From an uncultured Collinsella sp. (lineage in GTDB: Bacteria > Actinomycetota > Coriobacteriia > Coriobacteriales > Coriobacteriaceae), in assembly GCA_900540935.1 (NCBI GenBank), contig UQHW01000040.1:1-15181 (forward strand): DNA of 15,181 nt, written 5' to 3'. A program made the translations under genes and the position numbers. Of the stretch, positions 1 through 9,443 are shown in pieces (the first letter of the stretch is position 1; each line of letters opens with the position of its first letter). Below the pieces are notes generated by a model. It worked only from the letters and a program-made list of their open reading frames with translations. It was not told where the DNA came from and made no database searches.

Positions 1-77
1 GGAGCCCTTTGCATGTCCGAGGACGTTTTGGAAAGTAACCCAAAGCGGCCCGGCGATCCTGCGGGAGTTAAACCCCT

Positions 78-329
78 TTAGAACTTGTCGTGGAAGGTAC
101 GCGAAATGACCTCGTCCTGCTGCTCCTTGGTGAGCGTGTGGAAGTTCACGGCATAGCCGGAAACGCGGATGGTCAGCTGCGGGTACTTCTCGGGGTGAGC
201 CTGAGCATCGAGCAACGTCTCACGGTTGAAGACGTTGATGTTCAGGTGATGGCCACCCTTCTCGGCGTAAGCGTCGAGCATGTGGACCAGGTTATCGGCC
301 TGAGTCTCGGAAACTTCAGAAACCTTCAT
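78..329 (-). CDS. Stand-alone glycyl-radical subunit of split pyruvate formate-lyase
   Basis: This 83-residue protein matches only the C-terminal glycyl-radical domain of pyruvate formate-lyase (PFL). The segment GGHHLNINVFNRETLL (25-40) is followed by HPEKYPQLTIRVSGYAVNF (45-63). Gly58 in RVSGYA corresponds to radical-bearing Gly734 of E. coli PflB. E. coli GrcA/YfiD (127 residues) has the same domain after a longer N-terminal part that is absent here. The ATG follows a strong Shine-Dalgarno site (GAAGGAGA, 7 bases upstream), so it is translated independently. The core enzyme, lacking this domain, lies 85 bases upstream on the same strand. The two products presumably assemble into one active PFL, with the radical installed by PflA. 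No terminator is visible in the 77 bases to the window edge, so the transcript may continue, perhaps into pflA, which is not seen. The domain call is firm; the obligate partnership is inferred. Confidence 0.93.
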   Translation of the reverse strand: MKVSEVSETQADNLVHMLDAYAEKGGHHLNINVFNRETLLDAQAHPEKYPQLTIRVSGYAVNFHTLTKEQQDEVISRTFHDKF

Positions 330-352
330 AATGTGTCTCCTTCGATCGATAG

Positions 353-372
353 GCGCCGGCCGAAACCGGCGC
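353..372 (-). other. GC-rich hairpin between the two PFL genes
   Basis: GCGCCGG (353-359) and CCGGCGC (366-372) form a perfect 7-bp stem with a 6-base loop. It lies just upstream of the Shine-Dalgarno site of the glycyl-radical gene. There is no T-run after it on the minus strand, so it is not a classic terminator. It could be an mRNA stability or processing element that sets the ratio of the two products. Confidence 0.5.
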
Positions 373-388
373 GCTAATCAGTAATCGT

Positions 389-413
389 TATTGTTAGTAT
401 AGCACTAACAATA
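389..413 (-). promoter_or_regulatory. 10-bp palindrome overlapping an extended -10 like sequence
   Basis: Positions 389-398 and 404-413 are perfect inverted repeats of 10 bp around a 5-base centre. The palindrome starts one base after the pflB stop codon. Read on the minus strand, its middle is TGCTATACT (404-396), close to the extended -10 consensus TGnTATAAT. No good -35 is present. It may be an operator on an internal promoter for the glycyl-radical gene, or an RNA hairpin after pflB. The inverted repeat is seen directly; the promoter reading is inference. Confidence 0.45.
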
Positions 414-414
414 G

Positions 415-2466
<2,052 letters not shown>

Positions 2467-3015
2467 TGTGTAACCACGCTCCTAGTTACGTGTAATGCGG
2501 CGCTCTCTCACACCGCTGCTTATTGAATTCTTGAATTATCGGCTTGCACTACCGGCTTCTTCCGTTCTTCACCACACGTTGGTGCAGGAAAAACGTTTGT
2601 CCACCTTGGAACTACAACCCAAAACCCAAGATTTCACCCGTTTGAGTAGGATAACATAGCTACCCCCTTCATCAGGGCTGTTATATGTTTCTTTTTTTAT
2701 ACCATTAGGGCGTTTTTAACAAATCCGCAGGAAATGCGAGCGCGAACAACTACCGTTCACCGATTTGTTTGGTATTTTTCCTTGCCTTTGCACGACATTC
2801 ACTCTAGCTGTTATGCCAGCTTTAGCAGGATAAAGTACCTCTGAGTAGGCTTTAGGACATGCCTAACGATCTGCCCCTAACTTTGCTGACACCGACGGTG
2901 TACGGAGGTCGCCTAAAGGTAGTTTTCTAGGCATGACCCAAAAACTACCGTATAGGGTGCGCGTGCAGGGGTATCATCTTTCACCGAAAATAGTTTCTAG
3001 TGTTAGGGGTTTTCG
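2467..3015. other. Divergent control region between pflB and the marR-ABC operon
   Basis: No convincing gene. The region is AT-richer than its flanks. On the minus strand TATAAA (2701-2696) lies 15 bases from TTGTTA (2722-2717), a weak promoter candidate that would give pflB a leader of about 220 nt. The plus-strand half carries several inverted repeats before marR (2918-2949, 2976-3024) and two TGAGTAGG motifs (near 2643 and 2842). No recognisable Fnr or Crp box was found. Confidence 0.4.
2918..2949 (+). repeat. 9-bp inverted repeat upstream of marR
   Basis: GGTAGTTTT (2918-2926) and AAAACTACC (2941-2949) are perfect inverted repeats separated by 14 bases. An overlapping shorter pair, GCCTA (2911-2915) and TAGGC (2928-2932), cannot pair at the same time. 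Candidate operator or leader structure for the marR operon. Confidence 0.4.
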
Positions 3016-3024
3016 GTGGAAGAT
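2976..3024 (+). promoter_or_regulatory. 15-bp inverted repeat covering the marR start codon
   Basis: Positions 2976-2990 and 3010-3024 are complementary at 14 of 15 positions, and the single exception is a G-U wobble in RNA. The inner core is CACCGAAAA / TTTTCGGTG. The spacer is 19 bases and contains the Shine-Dalgarno-like AGGGG. The right arm contains the GTG start of marR. It may be a MarR autoregulation operator or a translation-blocking hairpin; the sequence alone cannot decide. Confidence 0.55.
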
Positions 3025-3465
3025 ACCGATTTCCGTGAACTTGGGCGTCAGCTCCTTACCGAGTTCGGCAGCATGCATCAGCGCATTTCGCGCTTTGCGG
3101 ACAAAGCCCTCGGCGGCGAGATGGCCGTCATGCGCGCCCTCATACTCGCCGGCGGTTCGCTCACGCCGAGCGAACTCGCTGATCGCGCCTGGGTCTCGAG
3201 TGCCCGCATCGCCAATATCCTACGCGCTCTCGAAGCCAAGGGCTGGGTCGAGCGCGAGCACTCAAAGACCGACCGTCGTCGCGTACACGTCACGGTGACC
3301 GACAAGGGATTCCAGGATCTCGAAATCAAACGTCGGGAATTCGAGAACCGCACTGCGGCTTTCCTCGAGCAGCTCGGCGAAACAGATACCCAAGAGATGG
3401 TGCGTCTTCTAAGGCGTGCCAACGAAATTATCGACCGCAATCAAGAAAGGAGAGATGCCGAGTGA
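3016..3465 (+). CDS. MarR-family transcriptional regulator of the adjacent ABC exporter
   Basis: 149 residues with the MarR winged helix-turn-helix. The helix-turn-helix spans about residues 50-73 (LTPSELADRAWVSSARIANI), and the wing about 82-96 with the conserved DRR (Asp86-Arg87-Arg88). Flanking helices would form the dimer interface. MarR proteins are usually ligand-responsive autorepressors of neighbouring efflux genes. Its stop overlaps the exporter GTG start (GTGA, 3462-3465), so the genes are translationally coupled. The start is GTG at 3016, after AGGGG six bases upstream; the next in-frame ATG is at about residue 20 and would remove the first helix. An inverted repeat covers this start, consistent with autoregulation. 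The inducing ligand is unknown. Confidence 0.9.
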   Translation: MEDTDFRELGRQLLTEFGSMHQRISRFADKALGGEMAVMRALILAGGSLTPSELADRAWVSSARIANILRALEAKGWVEREHSKTDRRRVHVTVTDKGFQDLEIKRREFENRTAAFLEQLGETDTQEMVRLLRRANEIIDRNQERRDAE

Positions 3466-5831
3466 GGATTCTCAAGCTCTTTAAAAAGCATATCCTGGCA
3501 CTGTTCGCAGCTATCGTACTTATCGTAATCAGTTGCAACGCCGATCTGGCACTGCCTACCTACATGAGCGACATCGTCGACGTGGGCGTGCAGCAGGGAG
3601 GCATCGCCTCGCCCGTGCCTGACACCATTCGCGCCGAATCGCTCGACGACCTCGAACTCTTTATGAGCGCCAAGGACGCCAAAACTGTGGAGGCCGTCTT
3701 TAGCAAGGCGGACAAAAACGGTATTCGAACGTACAAGGGCACCGAGGAGGAGCGCGCCGACGGCGGCAAGATTGCCGACATCATGAGCCTGCCCGAAACT
3801 GTCGTCCTTTCGTTCAACCAGGGCATCGACGCTGACTCCATGGGCGACATGACCGGCGCATCCACCGAGGCAAGCAATGGCGGCGCCGCTCAGGCCATGC
3901 CCACCCCCGAGCAGATGGCGGCGATGACGCCCGAGCAGCTCGCCGAGATGCAGCAGAAGGCCGCAGCGGCGCAGAACATGCAAAAGCAGATTGATGCCGA
4001 TGGCGGTAAGATCACCATGAAGAGCCTGCGCCTAGGCGTTGAAGGCGGTCTTATCGATCAGGGCAAGCTCGTCGAGGGCGCCAACGATATGGCAGACAAA
4101 ATGGGCTCCATGTCGGGCTCCATCGTGACCCAACGCGCCGTGAGCTATGTGCAGGACGAGTACAAGGCGCAGGGCATCGACCCCGCCGACGTGCAGAACG
4201 CCTACCTGGGCCGCATGGCGACCACGATGTTTGGCCTGTGCCTGATCTCGCTCGTCGCCACAATCCTGACCGGCGCCGTGGCCTCGCGCACCGCCTGTTC
4301 CATCGCACGCGACCTGCGCCGCGAGACCTTCAACAAGGTTATGCACTTCTCGCCGGCCGAGGTGGGCAAGTTTAGCCAGGCCTCGCTCATCACCCGCTGC
4401 ACCAACGACATTCAGCAGATTCAGATGGCCGCAACCCTGTTTATCCGCATGTGCCTGATGGCTCCCGTCATGGGCATCGTCGCCGTCATGCGCGTCCTGG
4501 CCAACCACACCGGCCTGGAGTGGACCATCGCCGTGGCCATCATCGCGGTCTCGGCCGTCGTCGGCGTGCTCATGGGCCTCACCATGCCCAAGTTCAAGAA
4601 GATGCAGAGCTTCGTGGACCGCGTGAACCTTACCGCCCGCGAGCTACTCGACGGCCTTATGCCCATCCGCTCGTTCAACCGCGAGGAGCATGAGCTCGAG
4701 CGTTTTGACAAGGCGTCGCTCGACCTGATGACCACGCAGCTCTACACCAACCGCGCCATGAGCTTTATGATGCCGCTCATGATGCTCGTCATGAACTGCA
4801 TCACCGTGCTTATCGTCTGGTTTGGCGCGCAGGGCGTGTCCGACGGCGTGATGCAGGTCGGCAACATGATGGCGTTTATCTCCTACACCATGCAGATCGT
4901 TATGGCGTTTATGATCCTCACCATGGTTTCGGTCATCCTGCCCCGTGCCGAGGTCGCGGCCGAGCGCGTGGAAGAGGTCATCACCTGCCCCACCAGCATC
5001 AACGACCCCGCCTCGCCCAAACTGCCTGCCGCCAGCGCGCCGCGCGGTGAGCTCACTTTCCGCGACGTAAGCTTCCAGTATCCCGATGCCCGCGCCGATG
5101 TCATCAGCGGCGTGAACTTCACCACGCACGCCGGTCAGATGCTCGGCATCATTGGTTCCACGGGCTCGGGCAAGTCCACACTTGTGCAGCTGATTCCGCG
5201 CCTGTACGACGTCACGGGCGGCAGCATTTCGCTCGACGGCATCGATGTGCGCGATATGACCCTCTCTGAGCTGCGCCGCCGCATCGGTTATATTCCGCAG
5301 CAGGGTCGTCTGTTCTCGGGTACCGTCGAGAGCAACCTCAAGTTTGCCGGCGACATGGTGAGTGACGAGGATATGCGCCAGGCAGCACACGTCGCCCAGG
5401 CGGAGGACTTTATCGCCGAGCGCGAGGACGGGTACGACTCCCCCATCAGCCAGGGTGGCTCCAATGTCTCGGGCGGTCAGCGCCAGCGTCTGGCCATCGC
5501 CCGCGCGTTGGCCAAAAAGCCCGAGGTCGTGGTGTTCGATGATTCGTTTAGCGCCCTCGACTACAAGACCGACGCGCGCCTGCGCGAAGAGCTGGCCAAA
5601 AACGTCACCGACGCCGCGCTCGTGGTCGTGGCCCAGCGCATCGCGACCATCATGCACGCCGACCAGATCATCGTGCTCGACGACGGCCACGTAGTGGGCA
5701 CCGGCACGCACGAGGAGCTGCTGCGCAGCTGCCCGGCGTACCTGGAGATCGCACAGTCACAGCTTTCCGCCGAGGAGCTGGGGCTTACCCAAGAAGAAAT
5801 TGCAGCCGTCATGGAAGGAGGCGAGCGCTAA
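3462..5831 (+). CDS. Heterodimeric ABC exporter, subunit with degenerate ATP site
   Basis: 789 residues: an ABC exporter half-transporter of the YheI/BmrC type. TM1 is about 11-30, an extracytoplasmic insert about 40-250, the remaining membrane domain 252-495, and the ATPase domain from about 528. Walker A is GSTGSGKST (565-573), Q-loop IPQQ (611-614), signature VSGGQ (669-673). The Walker B catalytic Glu is replaced by Asp694 (VFDDS), and the H-loop His by Gln725 (AQR), so its own site should be nearly inactive. This is normal for one half of asymmetric exporters. The insert is rich in Met, Gln and Ala around 146-175 and probably helical. The GTG start overlaps the marR stop, with AGGAGAG upstream. 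The stop overlaps the next gene by one base (TAATG). Likely substrates are drugs or toxic amphiphiles; none is shown by the sequence. Confidence 0.93.
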   Translation: MRILKLFKKHILALFAAIVLIVISCNADLALPTYMSDIVDVGVQQGGIASPVPDTIRAESLDDLELFMSAKDAKTVEAVFSKADKNGIRTYKGTEEERADGGKIADIMSLPETVVLSFNQGIDADSMGDMTGASTEASNGGAAQAMPTPEQMAAMTPEQLAEMQQKAAAAQNMQKQIDADGGKITMKSLRLGVEGGLIDQGKLVEGANDMADKMGSMSGSIVTQRAVSYVQDEYKAQGIDPADVQNAYLGRMATTMFGLCLISLVATILTGAVASRTACSIARDLRRETFNKVMHFSPAEVGKFSQASLITRCTNDIQQIQMAATLFIRMCLMAPVMGIVAVMRVLANHTGLEWTIAVAIIAVSAVVGVLMGLTMPKFKKMQSFVDRVNLTARELLDGLMPIRSFNREEHELERFDKASLDLMTTQLYTNRAMSFMMPLMMLVMNCITVLIVWFGAQGVSDGVMQVGNMMAFISYTMQIVMAFMILTMVSVILPRAEVAAERVEEVITCPTSINDPASPKLPAASAPRGELTFRDVSFQYPDARADVISGVNFTTHAGQMLGIIGSTGSGKSTLVQLIPRLYDVTGGSISLDGIDVRDMTLSELRRRIGYIPQQGRLFSGTVESNLKFAGDMVSDEDMRQAAHVAQAEDFIAEREDGYDSPISQGGSNVSGGQRQRLAIARALAKKPEVVVFDDSFSALDYKTDARLREELAKNVTDAALVVVAQRIATIMHADQIIVLDDGHVVGTGTHEELLRSCPAYLEIAQSQLSAEELGLTQEEIAAVMEGGER

Positions 5832-7687
5832 TGGCAGACGAGACCAAGACTCAGATTCCCAAGCCCACCCGCCAGCGTGGTCCCATGGGCCGCATGGGCG
5901 GCATGCGTCGCGGCGAAAAGGCCAAGGACTTTAAGGGCACCATGAGGCAGCTGCTCGGCTATATCGGCCAGCACAAGATTGCCGTGTTTGCCGCCGTCGC
6001 CTTTGCCGTGTGCTCGGTCATCTTTAACATTGTGGGACCCAAGGTGCTCGGCCAGGTTACGACCAAGCTGTTCGAAGGCCTGGTTGCCAAAGTCAACGGT
6101 ACCGGCGATGTCGACTTTAACTGGATCGCCAAGACGCTCGGCTTTTTGCTCTGCCTGTACCTGGCGAGCTCTATCTGCAGCCTGGTCCAGGGCTGGCTCA
6201 TGACCGGCGTCACGCAAAAGATTTGCTACCGCATGCGCAAGGAGATCGCCGCCAAGATTGCCGTCGTGCCGATGAGCTACTTTAACGGTCACAGCAAGGG
6301 CGATGTGCTCAGCCGCATCACCAACGACGTCGATACGCTCGGCCAGTCGCTCAACCAGAGCGTGACGCAGCTCATCACGTCGGTGACGCAGATTATCGGC
6401 GTGCTCGTCATGATGCTTTCGATCAGCCTGCCGCTTACCGGCGTCACCGTGCTCACGCTGCCGGCCGCCGCGATTATCTTGACCGTAATGATTCACTTCT
6501 CGCAGCCGTACTTCCGCGAGCAGCAGCAGGTCCTGGGCACCGTCAACGGCATTATCGAGGAGGATTTTGCCGGCCAGAACGTCATTCAGGTGTTCGACCG
6601 CGCCGAGGCTTCGATCGAGGAGTTCGACCGTCAAAACGACCGCCTCTTTATTAGTGGCTGGCGCTCGCAGTTCCTGTCGGGCCTGATGATGCCGCTTATG
6701 AGCTTGGTGGGCAACATGGGCTACGTGGGCGTCGTCGTGGTGGGTGCGCAGCTCGCGCTGACCGGCAATGCCACGCCCGGCGACATCCAGAGCTTTATCC
6801 AGTACGTTCGCAACTTTACGCAGCCCGTGCAGCAGCTGGGCAACGTGAGCAACACGATGCAGTCGATGGCCGCCGCCACCGAGCGCGTGTTTGAGTTCCT
6901 GGCCGCGCCCGAGGAGGAGCAGAAGGCCGACGCGCAGATTCCCGAAAAGCGCCCCGGCCACGTGGAGTTTGACCATGTCAAGTTTGGCTACACGCCCGAC
7001 AAGACCATCATCCACGACTTTAGCTGCGAGGCGCAGCCCGGCCAGACCATCGCTATCGTCGGCCCCACCGGCGCCGGCAAGACCACGCTCATTAAGCTGC
7101 TGCAGCGCTTCTACGATGTGGACGGCGGTTCGCTGCGCGTCGAGAGCGTCGACGTGCGCGACTGGGACCGCGCGGCGCTGCGCGGCGAGTTTGCCATGGT
7201 GCTGCAGGATACCTGGCTATTTAACGGCACCATCCGCGAAAACATCCGCTACGGACGCCCCGATGCGAGCGATGCCGAAGTCGAGGCCGCCGCACGCGCC
7301 GCACGCTGCGACCACTTTATTCATACGCTCGCCGGCGGTTACGACTTTATGATCAACGAGGAGGGCACCAACCTGTCGCAGGGTCAGCGCCAGCTCGTGA
7401 CCATCGCCCGTGCCATTTTGGCCGACCGTCCGGCGCTGATTTTGGACGAGGCGACCTCCAACGTTGACACTCGTACCGAGGAGCTTATTCAGCGTGCCAT
7501 GGATGCGCTAATGCAGGGCCGTACCAGCTTTGTTATCGCGCACCGCCTGTCCACGATCCGCAACGCCGACGTGATCTTGGTAATTCGCGACGGCGACATC
7601 GTCGAGAAGGGCACGCACGACGAGTTGCTCGCCCAGGGCGGCTTCTACGCCGACCTGTACAACTCGCAGTTCGACGAAGCGGCGTAA
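5831..7687 (+). CDS. Heterodimeric ABC exporter, catalytically competent subunit
   Basis: 618 residues with a basic cytoplasmic N-terminus (1-35, RGPMGRMGGMRRG), six predicted membrane helices between about 48 and 330, and an ATPase domain from about 376. Walker A is GPTGAGKTT (411-419), Q-loop Gln459, Walker B LILDE with catalytic Glu540, and H-loop His571 (AHR). The signature is LSQGQ (515-519) instead of LSGGQ. In the heterodimer this Walker A/B pairs with the intact VSGGQ of the upstream subunit to form the working site, while LSQGQ completes the degenerate site. This matches the YheH/BmrD arrangement. It starts at ATG within TAATG, with GGAGG upstream, so translation is coupled to the partner. 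A strong terminator follows 31 bases after the stop. Confidence 0.94.
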   Translation: MADETKTQIPKPTRQRGPMGRMGGMRRGEKAKDFKGTMRQLLGYIGQHKIAVFAAVAFAVCSVIFNIVGPKVLGQVTTKLFEGLVAKVNGTGDVDFNWIAKTLGFLLCLYLASSICSLVQGWLMTGVTQKICYRMRKEIAAKIAVVPMSYFNGHSKGDVLSRITNDVDTLGQSLNQSVTQLITSVTQIIGVLVMMLSISLPLTGVTVLTLPAAAIILTVMIHFSQPYFREQQQVLGTVNGIIEEDFAGQNVIQVFDRAEASIEEFDRQNDRLFISGWRSQFLSGLMMPLMSLVGNMGYVGVVVVGAQLALTGNATPGDIQSFIQYVRNFTQPVQQLGNVSNTMQSMAAATERVFEFLAAPEEEQKADAQIPEKRPGHVEFDHVKFGYTPDKTIIHDFSCEAQPGQTIAIVGPTGAGKTTLIKLLQRFYDVDGGSLRVESVDVRDWDRAALRGEFAMVLQDTWLFNGTIRENIRYGRPDASDAEVEAAARAARCDHFIHTLAGGYDFMINEEGTNLSQGQRQLVTIARAILADRPALILDEATSNVDTRTEELIQRAMDALMQGRTSFVIAHRLSTIRNADVILVIRDGDIVEKGTHDELLAQGGFYADLYNSQFDEAA

Positions 7688-7718
7688 ATTCTGCCGCAGG
7701 GAACGAATAACGCCCGAG

Positions 7719-7752
7719 AACGGGGGCGCAGGACAACCTGCGCCCCCGTTTT
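7719..7752 (+). terminator. Rho-independent terminator of the marR-ABC operon
   Basis: AACGGGGGCGCAGG (7719-7732) pairs perfectly with CCTGCGCCCCCGTT (7737-7750) around an ACAA tetraloop, followed by TT-GTGT. It is the 14-bp GC-rich stem expected at the end of the exporter operon. Confidence 0.9.
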
Positions 7753-7808
7753 GTGTCCTTCGAGCCTCGAAACGCCTTCCCTGAGACCTCATTGATGGCG
7801 CTTTCCAG

Positions 7809-8047
7809 ACCCCGTGGGCAAAAAAGGGCAAATATGAGTACTGTCACCTTTTTAGTAACAGTCAAAACCACCTCAAACGACCTCTTTGCGGCCTCTATAC
7901 GCCTTCAAATTAATAAAACGCCCGTTAGCAGGCTTCCGTCTGCCAACGTTAATGAACATATTAATCACTTTGTCTATTATCTCGCTAGACGGATATGTTA
8001 CTAGGTTAGCAACAGTACTCATATTTGGCATTTTTTGCCCACTGGGT
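7809..8047. repeat. 239-bp imperfect palindromic intergenic element
   Basis: The ends are long inverted repeats. 7809-7844 matches the complement of 8012-8047 at 33 of 36 positions (core AAATATGAGTACTGT). After an unmatched 8-base stretch, TAGTAACA (7853-7860) again matches TGTTACTA (7996-8003). Near the centre, around 7922-7949, is a smaller hairpin with GCAG / CTGC arms. No protein of recognisable family lies inside; open frames crossing it are products of the palindrome. It fits a non-autonomous MITE-like element or a large structured RNA. No target-site duplication was found. Confidence 0.7.
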
Positions 8048-8125
8048 ACTCCCCGGGGAATCGGCGGCAGGCTTAGGGTCCCTCACGGCGTCATCCCATC
8101 CTGGTGAGCGCCAACGTTTACCCAT

Positions 8126-8166
8126 ATAAAACCTGCCAAAATAAACCTGTCCCTTTTGGCAGGTTT
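8126..8166 (+). repeat. Hairpin containing a 26-bp repeat shared with 13550-13575
   Basis: AAACCTGCCAAAA (8129-8141) and TTTTGGCAGGTTT (8154-8166) form a 13-bp perfect stem. The 26 bases at 8126-8151 occur again, in reverse complement, at 13550-13575. The stem lies just upstream of the DAHP synthase promoter and has only a short T-run after it, so a terminator role is weak. Confidence 0.65.
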
Positions 8167-8181
8167 CGGGGTGGCAAGGGC

Positions 8182-8210
8182 TTGCACTTTAGCGTGCGAC
8201 AGCGGATAAT
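8182..8210 (+). promoter_or_regulatory. Probable sigma-70 type promoter of the DAHP synthase gene
   Basis: TTGCAC (8182-8187) and GATAAT (8205-8210) are separated by exactly 17 bases. Transcription would start near 8217, giving a 48-base leader. No leader peptide or attenuator is visible in that leader. Confidence 0.55.
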
Positions 8211-8264
8211 GCCGAACACTCGACAATACGCTTATTGCTCTTTCTATAGATTGAGGAGGCCCCT

Positions 8265-9296
8265 ATGGCCATGGAATTCAAACGCAGGCTGCCGATCCCC
8301 ATGGAGATCCGCGAGGAAATGCCGCTTTCTGCCGAGCTTACCGCCGAAAAGCAGGCATTTGACGCCGAGGTCGCCAAAGTCTTTACCGGCGAGGACGCAC
8401 GCAAGGTGCTCATCATCGGCCCGTGCTCTGCCGACCGCGAGGATTCGGCCCTCGAGTACATGAACCGACTGGCCAAGACCGCCGAGGAGGTCAAGGACAA
8501 GCTCATCATCATTCCGCGCGTCTACACCAATAAGCCGCGCACCAAGGGCACCGGCTACAAGGGCCTGCTGCACAACCCCAACCCCGAGGCTCCCGACGAC
8601 CTGCTCGAGGGCGTCAAGGCCATCCGCCATATGCACCTGCGCGTTATTAAGGAAACAGGCTTCTTCACCGCCGACGAGATGCTCTATCCGTCCAACTACC
8701 AGTACCTCGTTGACCTGCTGAGCTATGTTGCCGTGGGCGCACGCTCGGTCGAGAACCAGGAGCACCGTCTGGTGTCGAGCGGCATTTCGGTACCCGTCGG
8801 CATGAAGAATCCCACCGCCGGCTCTACCACCGTTATGCTCAACTCCATTTACGCCGCGCAGGCGCACCAGAGCTTCATCTTCCGCAACTGGGAGGTCGAG
8901 TGCGACGGCAATCCGCTCGCGCACGCCGTTATGCGTGGCTACATCGGTCTCGACGGTCGTACCTACCCCAATTACCACTACGAGCACCTGGAACGCCTGG
9001 CCGAGCGCTATACCGAGCACGCCGGCTATGCCAATCCGGCAGCGGTCATCGACTGCAACCACGACAACTCGGGTAAGCGTCCGCTTGAGCAGTATCGCAT
9101 TTGCAAGGAGGTACTCGACAGCTGCCGCCGCAACGAGTCCATCTCCAAGCTGGTCAAGGGCTTTATGATCGAGTCCTACCTGGAGGACGGCAACCAGCCG
9201 GTCGACGGCGGTGTCTTTGGCAAGTCGATCACCGACCCGTGCCTGGGCTGGGAAAAGACCGACTACCTCATCCACGAAATCGCGGAGCGGGTTTAG
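8265..9296 (+). CDS. 3-deoxy-7-phosphoheptulonate (DAHP) synthase, class I AroG type
   Basis: 343 residues. Condenses phosphoenolpyruvate with erythrose 4-phosphate, the first committed step of the shikimate pathway to aromatic amino acids; cytosolic. The metal ligands of AroF/G/H enzymes are recognisable: Cys54 in IIGPCS, His266 in DCNHDNS, Glu303 in MIESYL and Asp324 in SITDPCLGW. The substrate loop PRVYTNKPRT (84-93) supplies the phosphate-binding Arg and Lys. Length is close to the E. coli isozymes (about 350). ATG at 8265 follows GAGGAGG five bases upstream; a second in-frame ATG two codons later is less well placed. It stands alone, with its own promoter and terminator. The aromatic amino acid that inhibits it cannot be told from the sequence. 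Confidence 0.95.
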   Translation: MAMEFKRRLPIPMEIREEMPLSAELTAEKQAFDAEVAKVFTGEDARKVLIIGPCSADREDSALEYMNRLAKTAEEVKDKLIIIPRVYTNKPRTKGTGYKGLLHNPNPEAPDDLLEGVKAIRHMHLRVIKETGFFTADEMLYPSNYQYLVDLLSYVAVGARSVENQEHRLVSSGISVPVGMKNPTAGSTTVMLNSIYAAQAHQSFIFRNWEVECDGNPLAHAVMRGYIGLDGRTYPNYHYEHLERLAERYTEHAGYANPAAVIDCNHDNSGKRPLEQYRICKEVLDSCRRNESISKLVKGFMIESYLEDGNQPVDGGVFGKSITDPCLGWEKTDYLIHEIAERV

Positions 9297-9300
9297 TTAC

Positions 9301-9399
9301 GCGGGCCGCATTTGGACAATCTGACGTTCAACTTCAAGGGCGCGACCAGAAGGTCAGCGCCCTTTCGTTTCACGTCACCTTGTCTCAAATGCGGCCCGC
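9301..9399 (+). terminator. Long palindromic terminator after the DAHP synthase gene
   Basis: The inner hairpin AAGGGCGC-GACC / GGTC-GCGCCCTT (9336-9364), followed by TTTCGTTT, is a good plus-strand terminator. It sits inside a larger imperfect palindrome. GCGGGCCGCATTTG (9301-9314) pairs perfectly with 9386-9399, and between them GACAA and TGACGT also match across the axis. The arms total about 45 bp, far longer than termination needs. Confidence 0.8.
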
Positions 9400-9443
9400 T
9401 CGCTGTCCGTCCTCTACCTGCGGCGTTGTCTTACTCCGGATGC

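Noticed and set aside
1..77. Possible start of pflA downstream of the radical-subunit gene
   Set aside because: The minus-strand sequence has no Shine-Dalgarno site before the single ATG (14-12), and no activase motif can be read before the window ends.
4644..7015. Long minus-strand open frames opposite the ABC exporter genes (355 and 395 residues)
   Set aside because: His/Asp/Gly/Ala-rich antisense translations of conserved ATPase and membrane domains, with no family features and no ribosome sites.
7809..8047. CRISPR array or tandem repeat
   Set aside because: There is one pair of inverted arms, not repeated direct units with unique spacers.
7753..8107. Small plus-strand open frames over the palindromic element
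   Set aside because: They read through the inverted repeats and lack ribosome sites and recognisable domains.
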